Assembly: GCF_000007825.1 (NCBI RefSeq)
Contig: NC_004722.1
Location: 1,962,501 to 2,026,500, forward strand
DNA: 64,000 bases
Reading direction: 5' to 3'
Source of the DNA: Bacillus cereus ATCC 14579
Lineage (GTDB): Bacteria > Bacillota > Bacilli > Bacillales > Bacillaceae_G
Shown here: one piece after another, positions 43,052 to 51,891 of the stretch
Numbering within the stretch: the first letter of the stretch is position 1
Layout of the letters: every line of letters begins with the position of its first letter
Position numbers and translations under genes: made by a program
Notes under the pieces: model-generated
Database searches by the model: none
Seen by the model: only the letters and a program-made list of their open reading frames with translations
What the model was told of the DNA's origin: nothing

Positions 43052-43073
43052 ATCATTTCGATTCAGTTTTTTT
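43044..43073. terminator. alr2 terminator
   Basis: Stem AAAACTGAATC / GATTCAGTTTT with five-base loop and T7; the 3' end of the methyltransferase remnant runs into it. Confidence 0.8.
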
Positions 43074-43326
43074 ATTCATATCAAATGCGAATATACCCTC
43101 GTTATGTAATACGGAGTAAACTTTGTGAAACACACTTTTTAGTTCATCTAAATTAAACTATCACCGGTAGAGATGACCAGTCCCGCAACAAAGATCTAAT
43201 ATACGAGAGTAGGGAAGAGCATCTTGTAAAACGAGGCTGGGTAGGAGTATTAAACAAAATGTCTCCAATGTTTATTATAGATGTTTGCTAAAATATCATA
43301 ATTAGAATAAATTGTTTTTTTAACAT
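43053..43326 (-). pseudogene. remnant of a class I SAM-dependent methyltransferase
   Basis: On the minus strand, fragments of one protein appear in different frames. The start MLKK is followed, after a shift in a seven-base A run, by TIYSNYDILANIYNKHWRHFV and a TAA. Another frame gives YSRILDLCCGTGHLYR, the SAM-binding motif I. After two stops comes FNLDELKSVFHKVYSVLHNEGIFAFDMN, the later core strand region. The middle (about 50 residues) is deleted. Its RBS overlaps the stop of the upstream acetyltransferase, so it was the third gene of that operon. Confidence 0.8.
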
Positions 43327-43336
43327 ATGTATTCAC

Positions 43337-44206
43337 CTAAAAATTCATTAAATTATAATAGTCATGCCTCGTTTTAATTTCAAAACCACATTGTGTATAT
43401 AGTTTTAAAGCGTGGATATTTTTTGTTTCGACGTCTAATTCAATTGTTGAAACTCCTTCTGTAATAAGGGTATGTACTATATTACAAAGAATATCTTTTC
43501 CGTATCCTTTACCTTGATAAGAAGGATGAACGGCGAATCCTGATAGTGTAGTAGATTGCTCTTGTTTAGAAACTGTAATTGTTCCTATCACTTTTTCAGC
43601 AATAAGGGCACTGTAAACTTGATGGGAAGATGAATTCATCATTTTTTGTAACCATGTAGTCGTATTTTCTACTGAATCACCAAAAGCTTTACTAGAAATT
43701 TTAATAAGATCAAGAAGTGATTCTGAAGTTGCAAGAGTAAGCTGTATATTATTATCTGTTGTTTTTTGAATTTCGTTTGTTTTGCACTCCATACTATATT
43801 CACTATATAAATATGGTAACTTCATATGTTTTACAAATTCATTCCCAGAAATAGAATCCCCATTAATAATAAGAAGAGCTTCATCTGTCTCTCTATTTTG
43901 TATTTCTTTCATTGCAGTTTGTAAAAGGATAGTTCCGAAACGTTGTTTTCTAAAATGAGGATGTACAAAGCCTATTAGTTCAAGCTTTGTTGGTCTTTCG
44001 AAATCATACATATTTAAAGCGCCAATTAATTGAGTACCGTTATAAAGAAGAAAATCGTTTATATAATCTTCATTTCGATTTTTTAAAAAGTTGATATGTA
44101 AATCTGAAGAGTAATCAAGATTGTCTTGTTGCCCACAAATATAAGCCAAATCCTTCATTTGCTGTATTTCACTTTCTGTTACAGAACGCTTTTTCTGAAT
44201 ATCCAT
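43337..44206 (-). CDS. tandem-domain GNAT acetyltransferase
   Basis: 289 residues. First half: LHINFLKNRNEDYINDFLLYNGTQLIGALNMYDF, then GFVHPHFRKQRFGTILL. Second half: YSALIAEKVIGTITVSKQ, FAVHPSYQGKGYGKDIL (canonical acetyl-CoA loop) and IELDVETKNIHALKLYTQCGFE. Only the second loop is canonical, so the first domain may be inactive. ATG 44206 has GAGGGAG upstream. Operon with an APH-type kinase gene upstream and the methyltransferase remnant downstream; target not known. Confidence 0.85.
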   Translation of the reverse strand: MDIQKKRSVTESEIQQMKDLAYICGQQDNLDYSSDLHINFLKNRNEDYINDFLLYNGTQLIGALNMYDFERPTKLELIGFVHPHFRKQRFGTILLQTAMKEIQNRETDEALLIINGDSISGNEFVKHMKLPYLYSEYSMECKTNEIQKTTDNNIQLTLATSESLLDLIKISSKAFGDSVENTTTWLQKMMNSSSHQVYSALIAEKVIGTITVSKQEQSTTLSGFAVHPSYQGKGYGKDILCNIVHTLITEGVSTIELDVETKNIHALKLYTQCGFEIKTRHDYYNLMNF

Positions 44207-44229
44207 TGTATACTCCCTCTCATTCGTAT

Positions 44230-45108
44230 TTAAAAATAGGATGGGTGACTTAACCATTTTTTAAATTCCACATTACCTTGCACAGATAACAGTCGGTATA
44301 AATAACGATAAGGCTGTCTATATTCTTCTAAGTGAGGAATAGACATAATTGTTTCGTAACCACTTTTAAAGGCATGTGCTTCTTTTTCGGTAAGTACATA
44401 TTCTAGTCCGATAAAATCAAGCTCTCGCGGAGCAACAGCGTAAGCTTCAGTATCTACTAAACCCGTAATAGTTGTACCGTCAGATAAAAATTGAGTAGGA
44501 TCCATATCAATTAAGACGAGTGTAGATTCCTTTGGTACGGACAGGGAAGAAAGTTGTGATTCAAAAGTAGGGAATGCATTTTGTATGCTTTCATCATCGG
44601 AATAAAACATATTCACAAGCTCTTTACTCACGTTTAAAATATGTGATTGGAATTCATCTAGTGGAATTTGGAACGTGCCTGACGGATTTCCTATGAAATC
44701 GGCTTTAAACTTATGTATTTCTGCAAGTCCTTTTCCTAGGCTGAATAAAATAGAATCTGGTTGCTCGATAAAAGATTGAACTGTGTTACCTACTAACTTT
44801 TCGACCACCACAAATTCACGGCCATTTAAAACATGTTTTTCTAATGTTTTTGGGATAGGAAGATTCGTATGTTCTTGCAGCAATGTATGTACAGTTTCTA
44901 AATGATGGACGTTCCTTGGATCAATTCCAAATAGATTTTTACATCCCCACCAAAAATCATTATTTGGTTCTTCATTCATTTTAGAAGCACGAACGATAAC
45001 TTCTGTATCTTCTGTTTGAACGAGAAAAACATCACTTGCATGATCTTCATAACCTGGGTGCAAGGCTTGAACGGATAGAATAGGTGAATTGAATAGTTGT
45101 TGTAACAT
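44230..45108 (-). CDS. aminoglycoside phosphotransferase-like (APH fold) protein
   Basis: 292 residues. APH fold features: VFLVQTEDTEVIVRASKM (N-lobe with Lys/Arg), REFVVVEKLVGNTVQSF (hinge). The catalytic loop reads VLIDMDPTQFL in place of HGDxxxxN, and the metal site reads GLVDTEAYAVAPRELDF in place of IDFxxA. The catalytic Asp is retained; His is lost and the Asn position is Gln. It may phosphorylate a small molecule with altered chemistry. First gene of the APH-GNAT-methyltransferase operon. Confidence 0.75.
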   Translation of the reverse strand: MLQQLFNSPILSVQALHPGYEDHASDVFLVQTEDTEVIVRASKMNEEPNNDFWWGCKNLFGIDPRNVHHLETVHTLLQEHTNLPIPKTLEKHVLNGREFVVVEKLVGNTVQSFIEQPDSILFSLGKGLAEIHKFKADFIGNPSGTFQIPLDEFQSHILNVSKELVNMFYSDDESIQNAFPTFESQLSSLSVPKESTLVLIDMDPTQFLSDGTTITGLVDTEAYAVAPRELDFIGLEYVLTEKEAHAFKSGYETIMSIPHLEEYRQPYRYLYRLLSVQGNVEFKKWLSHPSYF

Positions 45109-45516
45109 GAAAAAACTCCTTTTTCTGTAAATACTGTAAATTCTATAAATTTATTATATAACAGATGATGTGTTATGAGGATAAAGATAAAAAGATTGAA
45201 AGCATACTTACATGTATAGTGAAAACTCATTAAAAATATTATATTTCTCTATTTTTGTATGAATTGTCTAAAAATAATGGTGGTAATACTTGAATGTAAG
45301 ACTCGTATCTTTAAATCTATGAAGAGTAAAAGTAAAATTAAGCATTCATTTATAAGATTGTGAATCACAATAATGTAGACTATAGAAAATATTTCTCAAT
45401 AATAAAATGAAGAGAAAAGCATGAAGAAGTAGAATGCATTCATTTATAATAGACTTAAATTAATTAATATAATTAATTGTTAATTTTATTATATTAATTG
45501 GATAGGAGAGAATGTT
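45109..45516. other. AT-rich intergenic region with repeats
   Basis: 408 bases between two divergent genes without a convincing ORF. It holds a perfect 7-bp inverted repeat (ATTGTGA-A-TCACAAT, 45357-45371) and a 14-bp direct repeat GCATTCATTTATAA at 45342-45355 and 45436-45449. Both lie upstream of the glycosyltransferase gene and could be operator elements. The last 100 bases are very AT rich. Confidence 0.45.
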
Positions 45517-46725
45517 ATGGCAAATGTACTCGTAATAAATTTTCCTGGGGAAGGTCATATTAATCCGACTTTAGCTGTTGTAAGTGAGTTAATTCAGCGA
45601 GGGGAAACAGTTGTTTCTTATTGTATTGAAGATTATAGAAAGAAGGTTGAAGCAACAGGTGCGGAATTCCGAGTGTTTGAGAATTTTCTCTCTCAAATTA
45701 ATATTATGGAACGAGTAAATGAAGGTGGGAGCCCTTTGACGATGCTATCTCATATGATTGAAGCATCAGAGCGTATTGTTACTCAAATTGTAGAAGAAAC
45801 AAAAGAGGAAAAATATGATTATTTAATATATGATAATCATTTTCCAGTAGGACGTATTATAGTGAATATTTTACAATTACCAAGCGTTTCATCCTGTACA
45901 ACGTTTGCTGTTAATCAGTACATTAATTTTCATGATGAGCAAGAATCGAGACAAGTAGATGAAATGGATCCATTATATCAATCTTGTTTAGCGGGAATGG
46001 AAAGATGGAATAAGCAGTATGGAATGAAATGTAATAGTATGTATGATATTATGAACCATCCTGGTGATATTACGATTGTATATACTTCAAAAGAATATCA
46101 GCCACGTTCAGAGGTATTTGATGAATCGTATAAATTTGTAGGTCCATCAATTGCTACTCGAAAAGAAGTGGGGAGTTTTCCTACCGAAGATTTAAAAAAT
46201 GAAAAAGTGATTTTCATTTCTATGGGAACAGTTTTTAATGAACAACCTGCTTTGTATGAAAAATGTTTTGAAGCGTTTAAAGATGTTGATGCGACAGTCG
46301 TATTAGTCGTTGGTAAGAAGATAAATATAAGTCAATTTGAAAATATCCCGAAAAACTTTAAGTTGTATAATTATGTCCCGCAATTAGAAGTATTACAGCA
46401 TGCTGATGTATTCGTGACACATGGTGGTATGAATAGTTCGAGTGAAGCGTTATATTACGGTGTTCCATTAGTTGTAATTCCGGTAACAGGAGATCAGCCA
46501 TTCGTTGCAAAACGATTGACTGAAGTAGGGGCAGGCATAACACTTAATCGTAACGAGTTAACTTCTGAATTGTTACGTGAGACTGTAAAGAAAGTAATGG
46601 ATGATGTGACGTTTAAGGAAAATAGTCTTAAAGTGGGAGAATCGCTTAGAAATGCTGGTGGATATCAAAGGGCAGTTGAGGAAATATTCAAATTAAAAAT
46701 GAAGCCGTACGTAAAGATTAAATAG
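45517..46725 (+). CDS. macrolide-type UDP-glycosyltransferase (YjiC-like)
   Basis: 402 residues, GT-B fold (GT1). N-terminal acceptor domain begins NVLVINFPGEGHINPTLAVVSELIQRG with the catalytic His in GEGH. The C-terminal donor site has VFVTHGGMNSSSEALYYGVPLVVIPVTGDQPFVAKRL, the MGT-family signature. It transfers a sugar to small hydrophobic acceptors such as flavonoids or macrolides. RBS AGGAGAG. Single gene, ending at a terminator. Confidence 0.9.
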   Translation: MANVLVINFPGEGHINPTLAVVSELIQRGETVVSYCIEDYRKKVEATGAEFRVFENFLSQINIMERVNEGGSPLTMLSHMIEASERIVTQIVEETKEEKYDYLIYDNHFPVGRIIVNILQLPSVSSCTTFAVNQYINFHDEQESRQVDEMDPLYQSCLAGMERWNKQYGMKCNSMYDIMNHPGDITIVYTSKEYQPRSEVFDESYKFVGPSIATRKEVGSFPTEDLKNEKVIFISMGTVFNEQPALYEKCFEAFKDVDATVVLVVGKKINISQFENIPKNFKLYNYVPQLEVLQHADVFVTHGGMNSSSEALYYGVPLVVIPVTGDQPFVAKRLTEVGAGITLNRNELTSELLRETVKKVMDDVTFKENSLKVGESLRNAGGYQRAVEEIFKLKMKPYVKIK

Positions 46726-46730
46726 ATGTT

Positions 46731-46767
46731 AAAAACACACTTACTTTTAATTTGTAAGTGTGTTTTT
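46731..46767 (+). terminator. terminator of the glycosyltransferase gene
   Basis: Stem AAAAACACACTTAC / GTAAGTGTGTTTTT, nine-base loop. Confidence 0.85.
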
Positions 46768-46905
46768 AGTATTACGCGTTACATGTATTACATAAAAATA
46801 GCGATAAAGGTGAAACTTTTCTGTATATAAATCGATACCTTTGAATTAATAGTAAAATTACGTTAAAATAATACTAAGAAAATATATAAGTTTTGGGGGT
46901 AATGA

Positions 46906-47751
46906 ATGAAGAAAGTATTTGAATACGTATTATTAACAATTGGCTCAATTATAGTAGCAGGTTCATTAGAGCTTATTTTAGCACCTAATGGATTAGTAGA
47001 TGGCGGGGTAACGGCTATTGCTATTATGGCAAATAAAGTCGCAGGATTGCCGCTTTATGGTGTGTTCTTAGGAATTAATATCCCAATTTTATTATTTACT
47101 GCAAAAGTAATGGGAAAGAAGTTTTTTATCCGTACATCTTATGCGAATGTAGTTACAACACTCGGATTAATTTATTTAAAACCATTTCCAGCAATTACGA
47201 CTTCTGAGTTATTAATTGTACTTTATGGTGGAGTACTGTTTGGAATTGGTGTTGGGATTGTTGTTAAAATGGGTGGAGCAATTGACGGTTCAGAAATGTT
47301 AGCAGTTTGGATGAATAAACACTTTAATGTACCGATTAGTACATTTTTACTTGCAGTAAATGCAGTTATTTTCATCTTTGTTGCTATTTTATTTTCAATC
47401 GAACAAGCGATGTTCTCGTTAGCAATTTTCTATATTGTTACGAAGATGATTGATTTTATACTAGATGGTATTAATCAAGGTAAGAGCGTTATGATTATTT
47501 CTAGTAAGAATAAAGAAATAGGCGATTTACTTATGAAAGAATTGCAACTATCTGTTACGTATCTACATGGAGAAGGTGGTTTTTTAGGGGAGCATAAGAG
47601 AATCATTTATTGCATTACAAACCGATTCATTTATCCGAAAATGAAAGATCTCGTTCTCTCTGTAGATCCAACCGCTATAATTGAAGCTTCCTATTCAACA
47701 GAAACGACTGGTGTGAAACGTCCGGGAAGGAAAGCTAGGTCAGGTGAATAA
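46906..47751 (+). CDS. YitT-family membrane protein (DUF161 + DUF2179)
   Basis: 281 residues: five membrane helices (DUF161; GSIIVAGSLELILAPNGLVDGGVTAIAIM, GGVLFGIGVGIVVKMGGAIDGSEMLAVWMNKHF) and a C-terminal cytoplasmic DUF2179 domain (KSVMIISSKNKEIGDLLMKELQLSVTYLHGEGGF). Members are widespread in Firmicutes; no transport substrate is established. GGGGG RBS. A long terminator hairpin follows. Confidence 0.88.
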   Translation: MKKVFEYVLLTIGSIIVAGSLELILAPNGLVDGGVTAIAIMANKVAGLPLYGVFLGINIPILLFTAKVMGKKFFIRTSYANVVTTLGLIYLKPFPAITTSELLIVLYGGVLFGIGVGIVVKMGGAIDGSEMLAVWMNKHFNVPISTFLLAVNAVIFIFVAILFSIEQAMFSLAIFYIVTKMIDFILDGINQGKSVMIISSKNKEIGDLLMKELQLSVTYLHGEGGFLGEHKRIIYCITNRFIYPKMKDLVLSVDPTAIIEASYSTETTGVKRPGRKARSGE

Positions 47752-47756
47752 CTAGA

Positions 47757-47798
47757 AGAAGGCTGTCCAAAAAGTTATTTTGGAACAGCCTTCTTTTT
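47757..47798 (+). terminator. terminator of the YitT-family gene
   Basis: AGAAGGCTGT / ACAGCCTTCT with CCAAAA/TTTTGG extending the stem, then T6. Confidence 0.85.
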
Positions 47799-47840
47799 TA
47801 TTTTGTTGAATTGTTAACATGTTACAAGTTAAATCTACTG

Positions 47841-49256
47841 TTAACAAGTTTCCTTGCAACTAGGAAACCAAGCGTCTTTCAATAATGTAGCCAACGTTTC
47901 AATTTTATTTTCCGGAATACTACCAAAGCCGAGTAATACGTATGATTCCTTACGTAAATCATTCACGAAATCATATGGAGAAAGTGGGTATAATTTAACG
48001 CTTTGTTTTTTAGCGGATTCAATCAGTTCATTTTCATTCATACTGTTATTTACACATAAAACAATATGAAGTCCGGACTGTTCGCCAAGAATTTGAACAT
48101 TAGCCCCCATTTCTTTCATAATGGATTTTACTAACGTATGATGTTTTCTTTTATATAGTGTACGACTCCGATTAAGGTGACGTTCCCAATTCCCGCTTTG
48201 TATAAAGTTAGCAAAAGCAAGTTGTTGTATTGTAGCGACTGTTTGTTTGAAAATTCCATGCAGTTCTTGATATGTTTTTAAAAGGTGTGGTGGTAAAACA
48301 ACATATCCCATTCGTAAAGAAGGTAAAAAAGATTTTGAGAAAGTTCCCATATAAATAACGCGTTCATTTGAATCAAGACTTTGTAAAGAAGGAATCGGCT
48401 TACCAGCGTAGCGAAACTCTCCGTCATAGTCATCTTCAATAATGTATCCATTGCAATCATTAGCCCACTTTAACAATTCTAATCTTCTAGATAAAGGCAT
48501 AATAATCCCGAGTGGAAATTGGTGTGATGGTGTAACGTATGCGACATTGGAATTTGTATTGTATAAACTAGAAATATCAATCCCTTTTTCATCCAATGGT
48601 ATGGGATGAATTTGTCTATCACAGCTTTTAATAATTGCGTGTATACGGTGAAATCCAGGGTTTTCAATGCCGTATTCTTTTGTAGGGCCAAGCAGTTGAA
48701 GCAGTAGCCAGAGAAGTGGCTGTGTTCCGGCGCCGATCACAATTTGATCAGGTGAAGAATGTACACCGCGAGAATGATATAAATATGTTGATATATGCTC
48801 TCGAAGAGCGAATTCACCTTGAGGATCTTCTTTGGCAAATAGTGCATTTTCGTATATAAGTATGGATTCTTGTAATGCTCGTTTCCAATTTGTAATCGGA
48901 AATGCATTTTGATCAATAAGCCCTTGGCTACAATCATATTCAAATTTTTCTTCTATCAAATTGTTCGTCTTCTTTGCTGCATTTCGTTTTTTATTTGGGA
49001 TAATGTCAATATCGAAATTTGCTACAAAAATACCACGTTTCGGTTTACTTTCTGCATAACCTTCAGCTAATAACTGTTGATAAGCTGATTCAACAGTAAT
49101 GCGGCTAATATTAAGTTGTGATGCTAAATTTCTGTGTGAGGGTAGACGTGTGCCAACAGAAATAGTCCCTTGTATAATTTCAGCTTTTATATATTCGTAA
49201 ATTTGCAAGTAAATAGGTGTGTTACTTTGTAATTGCAATGGGATAGTAAAATCCAT
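47841..49256 (-). CDS. MocR-type transcription regulator (GntR HTH + aminotransferase domain)
   Basis: 471 residues. N-terminal GntR winged helix (TPIYLQIYEYIKAEIIQGTISVGTRLPSHRNLASQLNISRITVESAYQQLLAEGY), a linker, and a fold type I aminotransferase domain with IVIGAGTQPLLWLLLQL, YIIEDDYDGEFRY and the PLP lysine in MGTFSKSFLPSLRMGY. MocR proteins sense PLP or an amino compound and act on nearby genes. The divergent GNAT at 49386 is the likely target; repeated ACTGSCC motifs lie between. Confidence 0.9.
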   Translation of the reverse strand: MDFTIPLQLQSNTPIYLQIYEYIKAEIIQGTISVGTRLPSHRNLASQLNISRITVESAYQQLLAEGYAESKPKRGIFVANFDIDIIPNKKRNAAKKTNNLIEEKFEYDCSQGLIDQNAFPITNWKRALQESILIYENALFAKEDPQGEFALREHISTYLYHSRGVHSSPDQIVIGAGTQPLLWLLLQLLGPTKEYGIENPGFHRIHAIIKSCDRQIHPIPLDEKGIDISSLYNTNSNVAYVTPSHQFPLGIIMPLSRRLELLKWANDCNGYIIEDDYDGEFRYAGKPIPSLQSLDSNERVIYMGTFSKSFLPSLRMGYVVLPPHLLKTYQELHGIFKQTVATIQQLAFANFIQSGNWERHLNRSRTLYKRKHHTLVKSIMKEMGANVQILGEQSGLHIVLCVNNSMNENELIESAKKQSVKLYPLSPYDFVNDLRKESYVLLGFGSIPENKIETLATLLKDAWFPSCKETC

Positions 49257-49272
49257 ATAAAACTCTCCTTTA

Positions 49273-49323
49273 AAACTGGCCTTATAAAAAACACTTAAAC
49301 TGCCACTTAAGTAAAGGGCAGTT
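49273..49323. promoter_or_regulatory. candidate MocR operator (ACTGSCC repeats)
   Basis: AAACTGGCC (49273-49281) and AAACTGCCA (49297-49305) are direct repeats 24 bases apart; AACTGCC (49298-49304) also forms a perfect inverted repeat with GGCAGTT (49317-49323). All lie between the MocR gene and the divergent acetyltransferase. MocR regulators are known to bind direct plus inverted repeat combinations. Confidence 0.55.
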
Positions 49324-49385
49324 GCTTTCTATAATAATGATATAACATTTAGAAAATTATTTAAATAGTAAAGGGAGAGTTAAAA

Positions 49386-49808
49386 ATGAATGTTAAAGAA
49401 GTAGTAACAGAAGAGCAATTACATGACGTATTACCTGTTTTACAGCAATTAAGAACGAAACTTTCAAAAGAGGAAACAAGCTCTTTATTTCGAAATATGA
49501 AAGAAGAAAATTATAAACTATTTTCGCTGCGTAATGAGGATGATGAAGTTGTTAGCCTTGCAGGTGTAGCAATTTGTACGAACTTTTATAATAAGAAACA
49601 CGTTTTCGTATATGACCTTGTAACAGCAGAAGCACATCGTTCAAAAAGACATGGGAAAGTATTACTTTCGTATATAGAGAACTGGGGAAAGGAAAACGAA
49701 TGTGAGTCTATCGTCCTCACGTCAGCATTTTCAAGAATTGATGCTCATCGTTTTTATGAAAGAGAAGGGTATGATAAGGTGAGTTATTCTTTTCATAAAG
49801 AATTATAA
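49386..49808 (+). CDS. GNAT acetyltransferase, likely MocR target
   Basis: 140 residues. GNAT motifs: EVVSLAGVAICTNFYNKKHVFVYDLVTAEAHRSKRHGKVLLSYIENWGKE (acetyl-CoA loop variant RSKRHGK) and IVLTSAFSRIDAHRFYEREGYDK. Start ATG with AAAGGGAGAG. Lies divergent to the MocR regulator, sharing the ACTGSCC-containing region, so probably controlled by it. Substrate may be an amine or amino acid sensed by the regulator; this is inference. Confidence 0.82.
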   Translation: MNVKEVVTEEQLHDVLPVLQQLRTKLSKEETSSLFRNMKEENYKLFSLRNEDDEVVSLAGVAICTNFYNKKHVFVYDLVTAEAHRSKRHGKVLLSYIENWGKENECESIVLTSAFSRIDAHRFYEREGYDKVSYSFHKEL

Positions 49809-49810
49809 AA

Positions 49811-49862
49811 AATAAGAAGAAGTTGTCCCGCAAAAGTTGGGAACAGCTTCTTCTTATTTTTT
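49811..49862 (+). terminator. terminator of the MocR-linked GNAT gene
   Basis: AATAAGAAGAAG / CTTCTTCTTATT plus inner TGTCCC / GGGAACA; T run follows. Confidence 0.8.
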
Positions 49863-49962
49863 AAGTTATTATTAAACCGTAAATAGGTTGTAAGTTATTG
49901 TATATGTATTTGAAAAGGTTATATAGTGTATTTTGTCGAATTGTTTTAATTTAATAAAGAGA

Positions 49963-51108
49963 ATGATTGGAGCGCTTATACTTGAAAAAATAAAGAAACT
50001 ATCAATCCCTAATGATGCTAGAGTTATCGTCATATCTGATATTCATGGAGAATTAAATCTTTTAAAAGAAGCACTACATAAAGTTAACTTTAAAGATGAA
50101 GATTATTTAATTATTAATGGAGATCTTTGCGAGAAAGGACGAGATAGCGTAGGCGTAGTAAACTACGTTATGAATCTTGTAAAGAACAATTCAAAGGTTC
50201 ACGTTGTTGAAGGGAATTGTGAAGTTTTAGTTGATGCTCTTCTAAATGAAAATCCTGATCTTATTAATTATTTATGTATGAGAAAGCACTCGATTTTTAA
50301 TGAATGGCTAGAGCAATTAGGTTTTTCAGTTCATGAGGGCACTTCAATTCGTGAAGTGAAAGAAGCATTGTTAAGTGAATTTTCACAAGAACTATATTGG
50401 CTAACAGACTTGCCAACAGCGATTGAAACAGAAGATTATATTATTGTGCATGCCGGTCTAGAAGATAGAGTAGATTGGAAAGAAACAGAGCGCAAAAATG
50501 CGATAGCAATGCCAGAGTTTTTTAATAAATCACATAAAGCAAATAAGTATGTAATAGTTGGTCATTGGCCTGTCGTGAACTATTCTGAAGAAGCACCGTC
50601 TAACAATCCAGTTATTGATAAGGAGAAAAAAATTATTGCAATTGATGGAGGAAATGCAATTAAAGAAGCAGGACAATTAAATGCATTTATTATTCAGAGG
50701 AAACAAACGGGCGATACGTTTTCTTATACATATGTAGACTATTTTCCAGAGTATGAAGTAATAGCGGATTTTAATGCGAATTCAGAAATGCAGGGCGGAG
50801 TGACATATCCGTATTATTACATAGAGCCTATCGAGAAGATGCAAGATTACACCGTATGTAAACAAAAGGAAACGAATAATTTGCTCACTGTAAAAAATGA
50901 ATATATGAAACAACTTGAGTCAGGTGAATATACAGTGAAAACCGATATTTCTTGTGCGCAAATAAGCGTTAGGAAGGGAGATATCGTTTCTCTCATTGAT
51001 GATAGCTGTTCAGGATATGATTTAATTAAAAAAGATGGTGTAGAGGGTTGGATAGGGAAAGGGATTTTAGTTGAGATAGAAAAAGTGAAAAATAAAACAT
51101 TAAGCTGA
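49963..51108 (+). CDS. PPP-type metallophosphoesterase with C-terminal SH3-like extension
   Basis: About 381 residues. PPP-family metal motifs in order: VISDIHGEL (DxH), INGDLCEKGRD (GDxxxRG-like), VEGNCE (GNxE in place of GNHE), VHAGLED, VGHWPV (GH) and AIDGGN. Such enzymes hydrolyse diadenosine polyphosphates or phosphoproteins. A further ~70 residues at the C-terminus (EYTVKTDISCAQISVRKGDIVSLIDD ... EGWIGKGILV) look like an SH3-type barrel. Start uncertain: ATG 49963 has AAAGAG nearby; TTG 49933 is an alternative. Stand-alone gene. Confidence 0.8.
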   Translation: MIGALILEKIKKLSIPNDARVIVISDIHGELNLLKEALHKVNFKDEDYLIINGDLCEKGRDSVGVVNYVMNLVKNNSKVHVVEGNCEVLVDALLNENPDLINYLCMRKHSIFNEWLEQLGFSVHEGTSIREVKEALLSEFSQELYWLTDLPTAIETEDYIIVHAGLEDRVDWKETERKNAIAMPEFFNKSHKANKYVIVGHWPVVNYSEEAPSNNPVIDKEKKIIAIDGGNAIKEAGQLNAFIIQRKQTGDTFSYTYVDYFPEYEVIADFNANSEMQGGVTYPYYYIEPIEKMQDYTVCKQKETNNLLTVKNEYMKQLESGEYTVKTDISCAQISVRKGDIVSLIDDSCSGYDLIKKDGVEGWIGKGILVEIEKVKNKTLS

Positions 51109-51139
51109 AATAGGAGGGATATAACCTCCTATTTTTTTT
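51108..51139. terminator. bidirectional terminator
   Basis: Stem AAATAGGAGG / CCTCCTATTT, loop GATATAA, T8; between convergent genes. Confidence 0.8.
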
Positions 51140-51755
51140 AAGGAGTAGATTGCTTGCTGTCTTTAATAAGTAAATAAATCGTACTCGGCAGAATGATAAG
51201 CGTCATTCCTAAAAGAATTGCTAGTATAGCATAACCTCTATAGGGAGCAGAAACGATAAAAGGAAGTATCGCTAAAAAAATACCTGCTATCATCATTGAA
51301 ATACTACTAATATTTGAAGCTCTTTTTTTAAGGTGCTTATCATTCCATTCTAATGAAACGGTTGATTTAGTCGTATCAATTTTGGAACTGAAATAACCTA
51401 TTAATATAAATAAAAGCCCTAATGCTAAAAATATGAAATGATCAAGAGGAAGTGAAAAGCCAAGAGCGATGAGGGCGATGACAATATCGACAAAAAATAA
51501 GAATAGTAACATTGTGTTGCCGATCCAATGGAAAAATTTCTGGTTACTCGCTGCTTTAGATAAAGCTAAAAATACAAAGAATAAGAAGGAACATATAATT
51601 ATATTTACGATTACAAAAGTGCTTTTATCCATTGTTGATGTAGGCATTCCATTAAAGTCCCATTTCGTAACAATACTTAATGGTAAGAAGAAATAGAGAA
51701 TAATATTTGTCATAATAATAGTAAGAAATAAAGCAATACTAAATCGATTATTCAC
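51138..51755 (-). CDS. DUF1648 membrane protein
   Basis: 205 residues. Five or six helices. The N-terminal FLPLSIVTKWDFNGMPTSTMDKSTFVIVN (short conserved motif after the first helix) marks DUF1648, found in SdpI-like and related proteins. The C-terminal charged tail is short. GTG start with GGTGAT upstream. Whether it has an immunity-like role as SdpI is unknown; no toxin gene is adjacent. Confidence 0.75.
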   Translation of the reverse strand: MNNRFSIALFLTIIMTNIILYFFLPLSIVTKWDFNGMPTSTMDKSTFVIVNIIICSFLFFVFLALSKAASNQKFFHWIGNTMLLFLFFVDIVIALIALGFSLPLDHFIFLALGLLFILIGYFSSKIDTTKSTVSLEWNDKHLKKRASNISSISMMIAGIFLAILPFIVSAPYRGYAILAILLGMTLIILPSTIYLLIKDSKQSTP

Positions 51756-51891
51756 TGAATCACCAGCTTTCTAAATCAATAATTGGTATCTAATAACAAA
51801 ATTATACAATATAATATATGATATTAGTTTTGATTTTTCTGAAAAAATATTATAATTATATATGAAATAAAGAGGAATGCAGGAGGGAATT

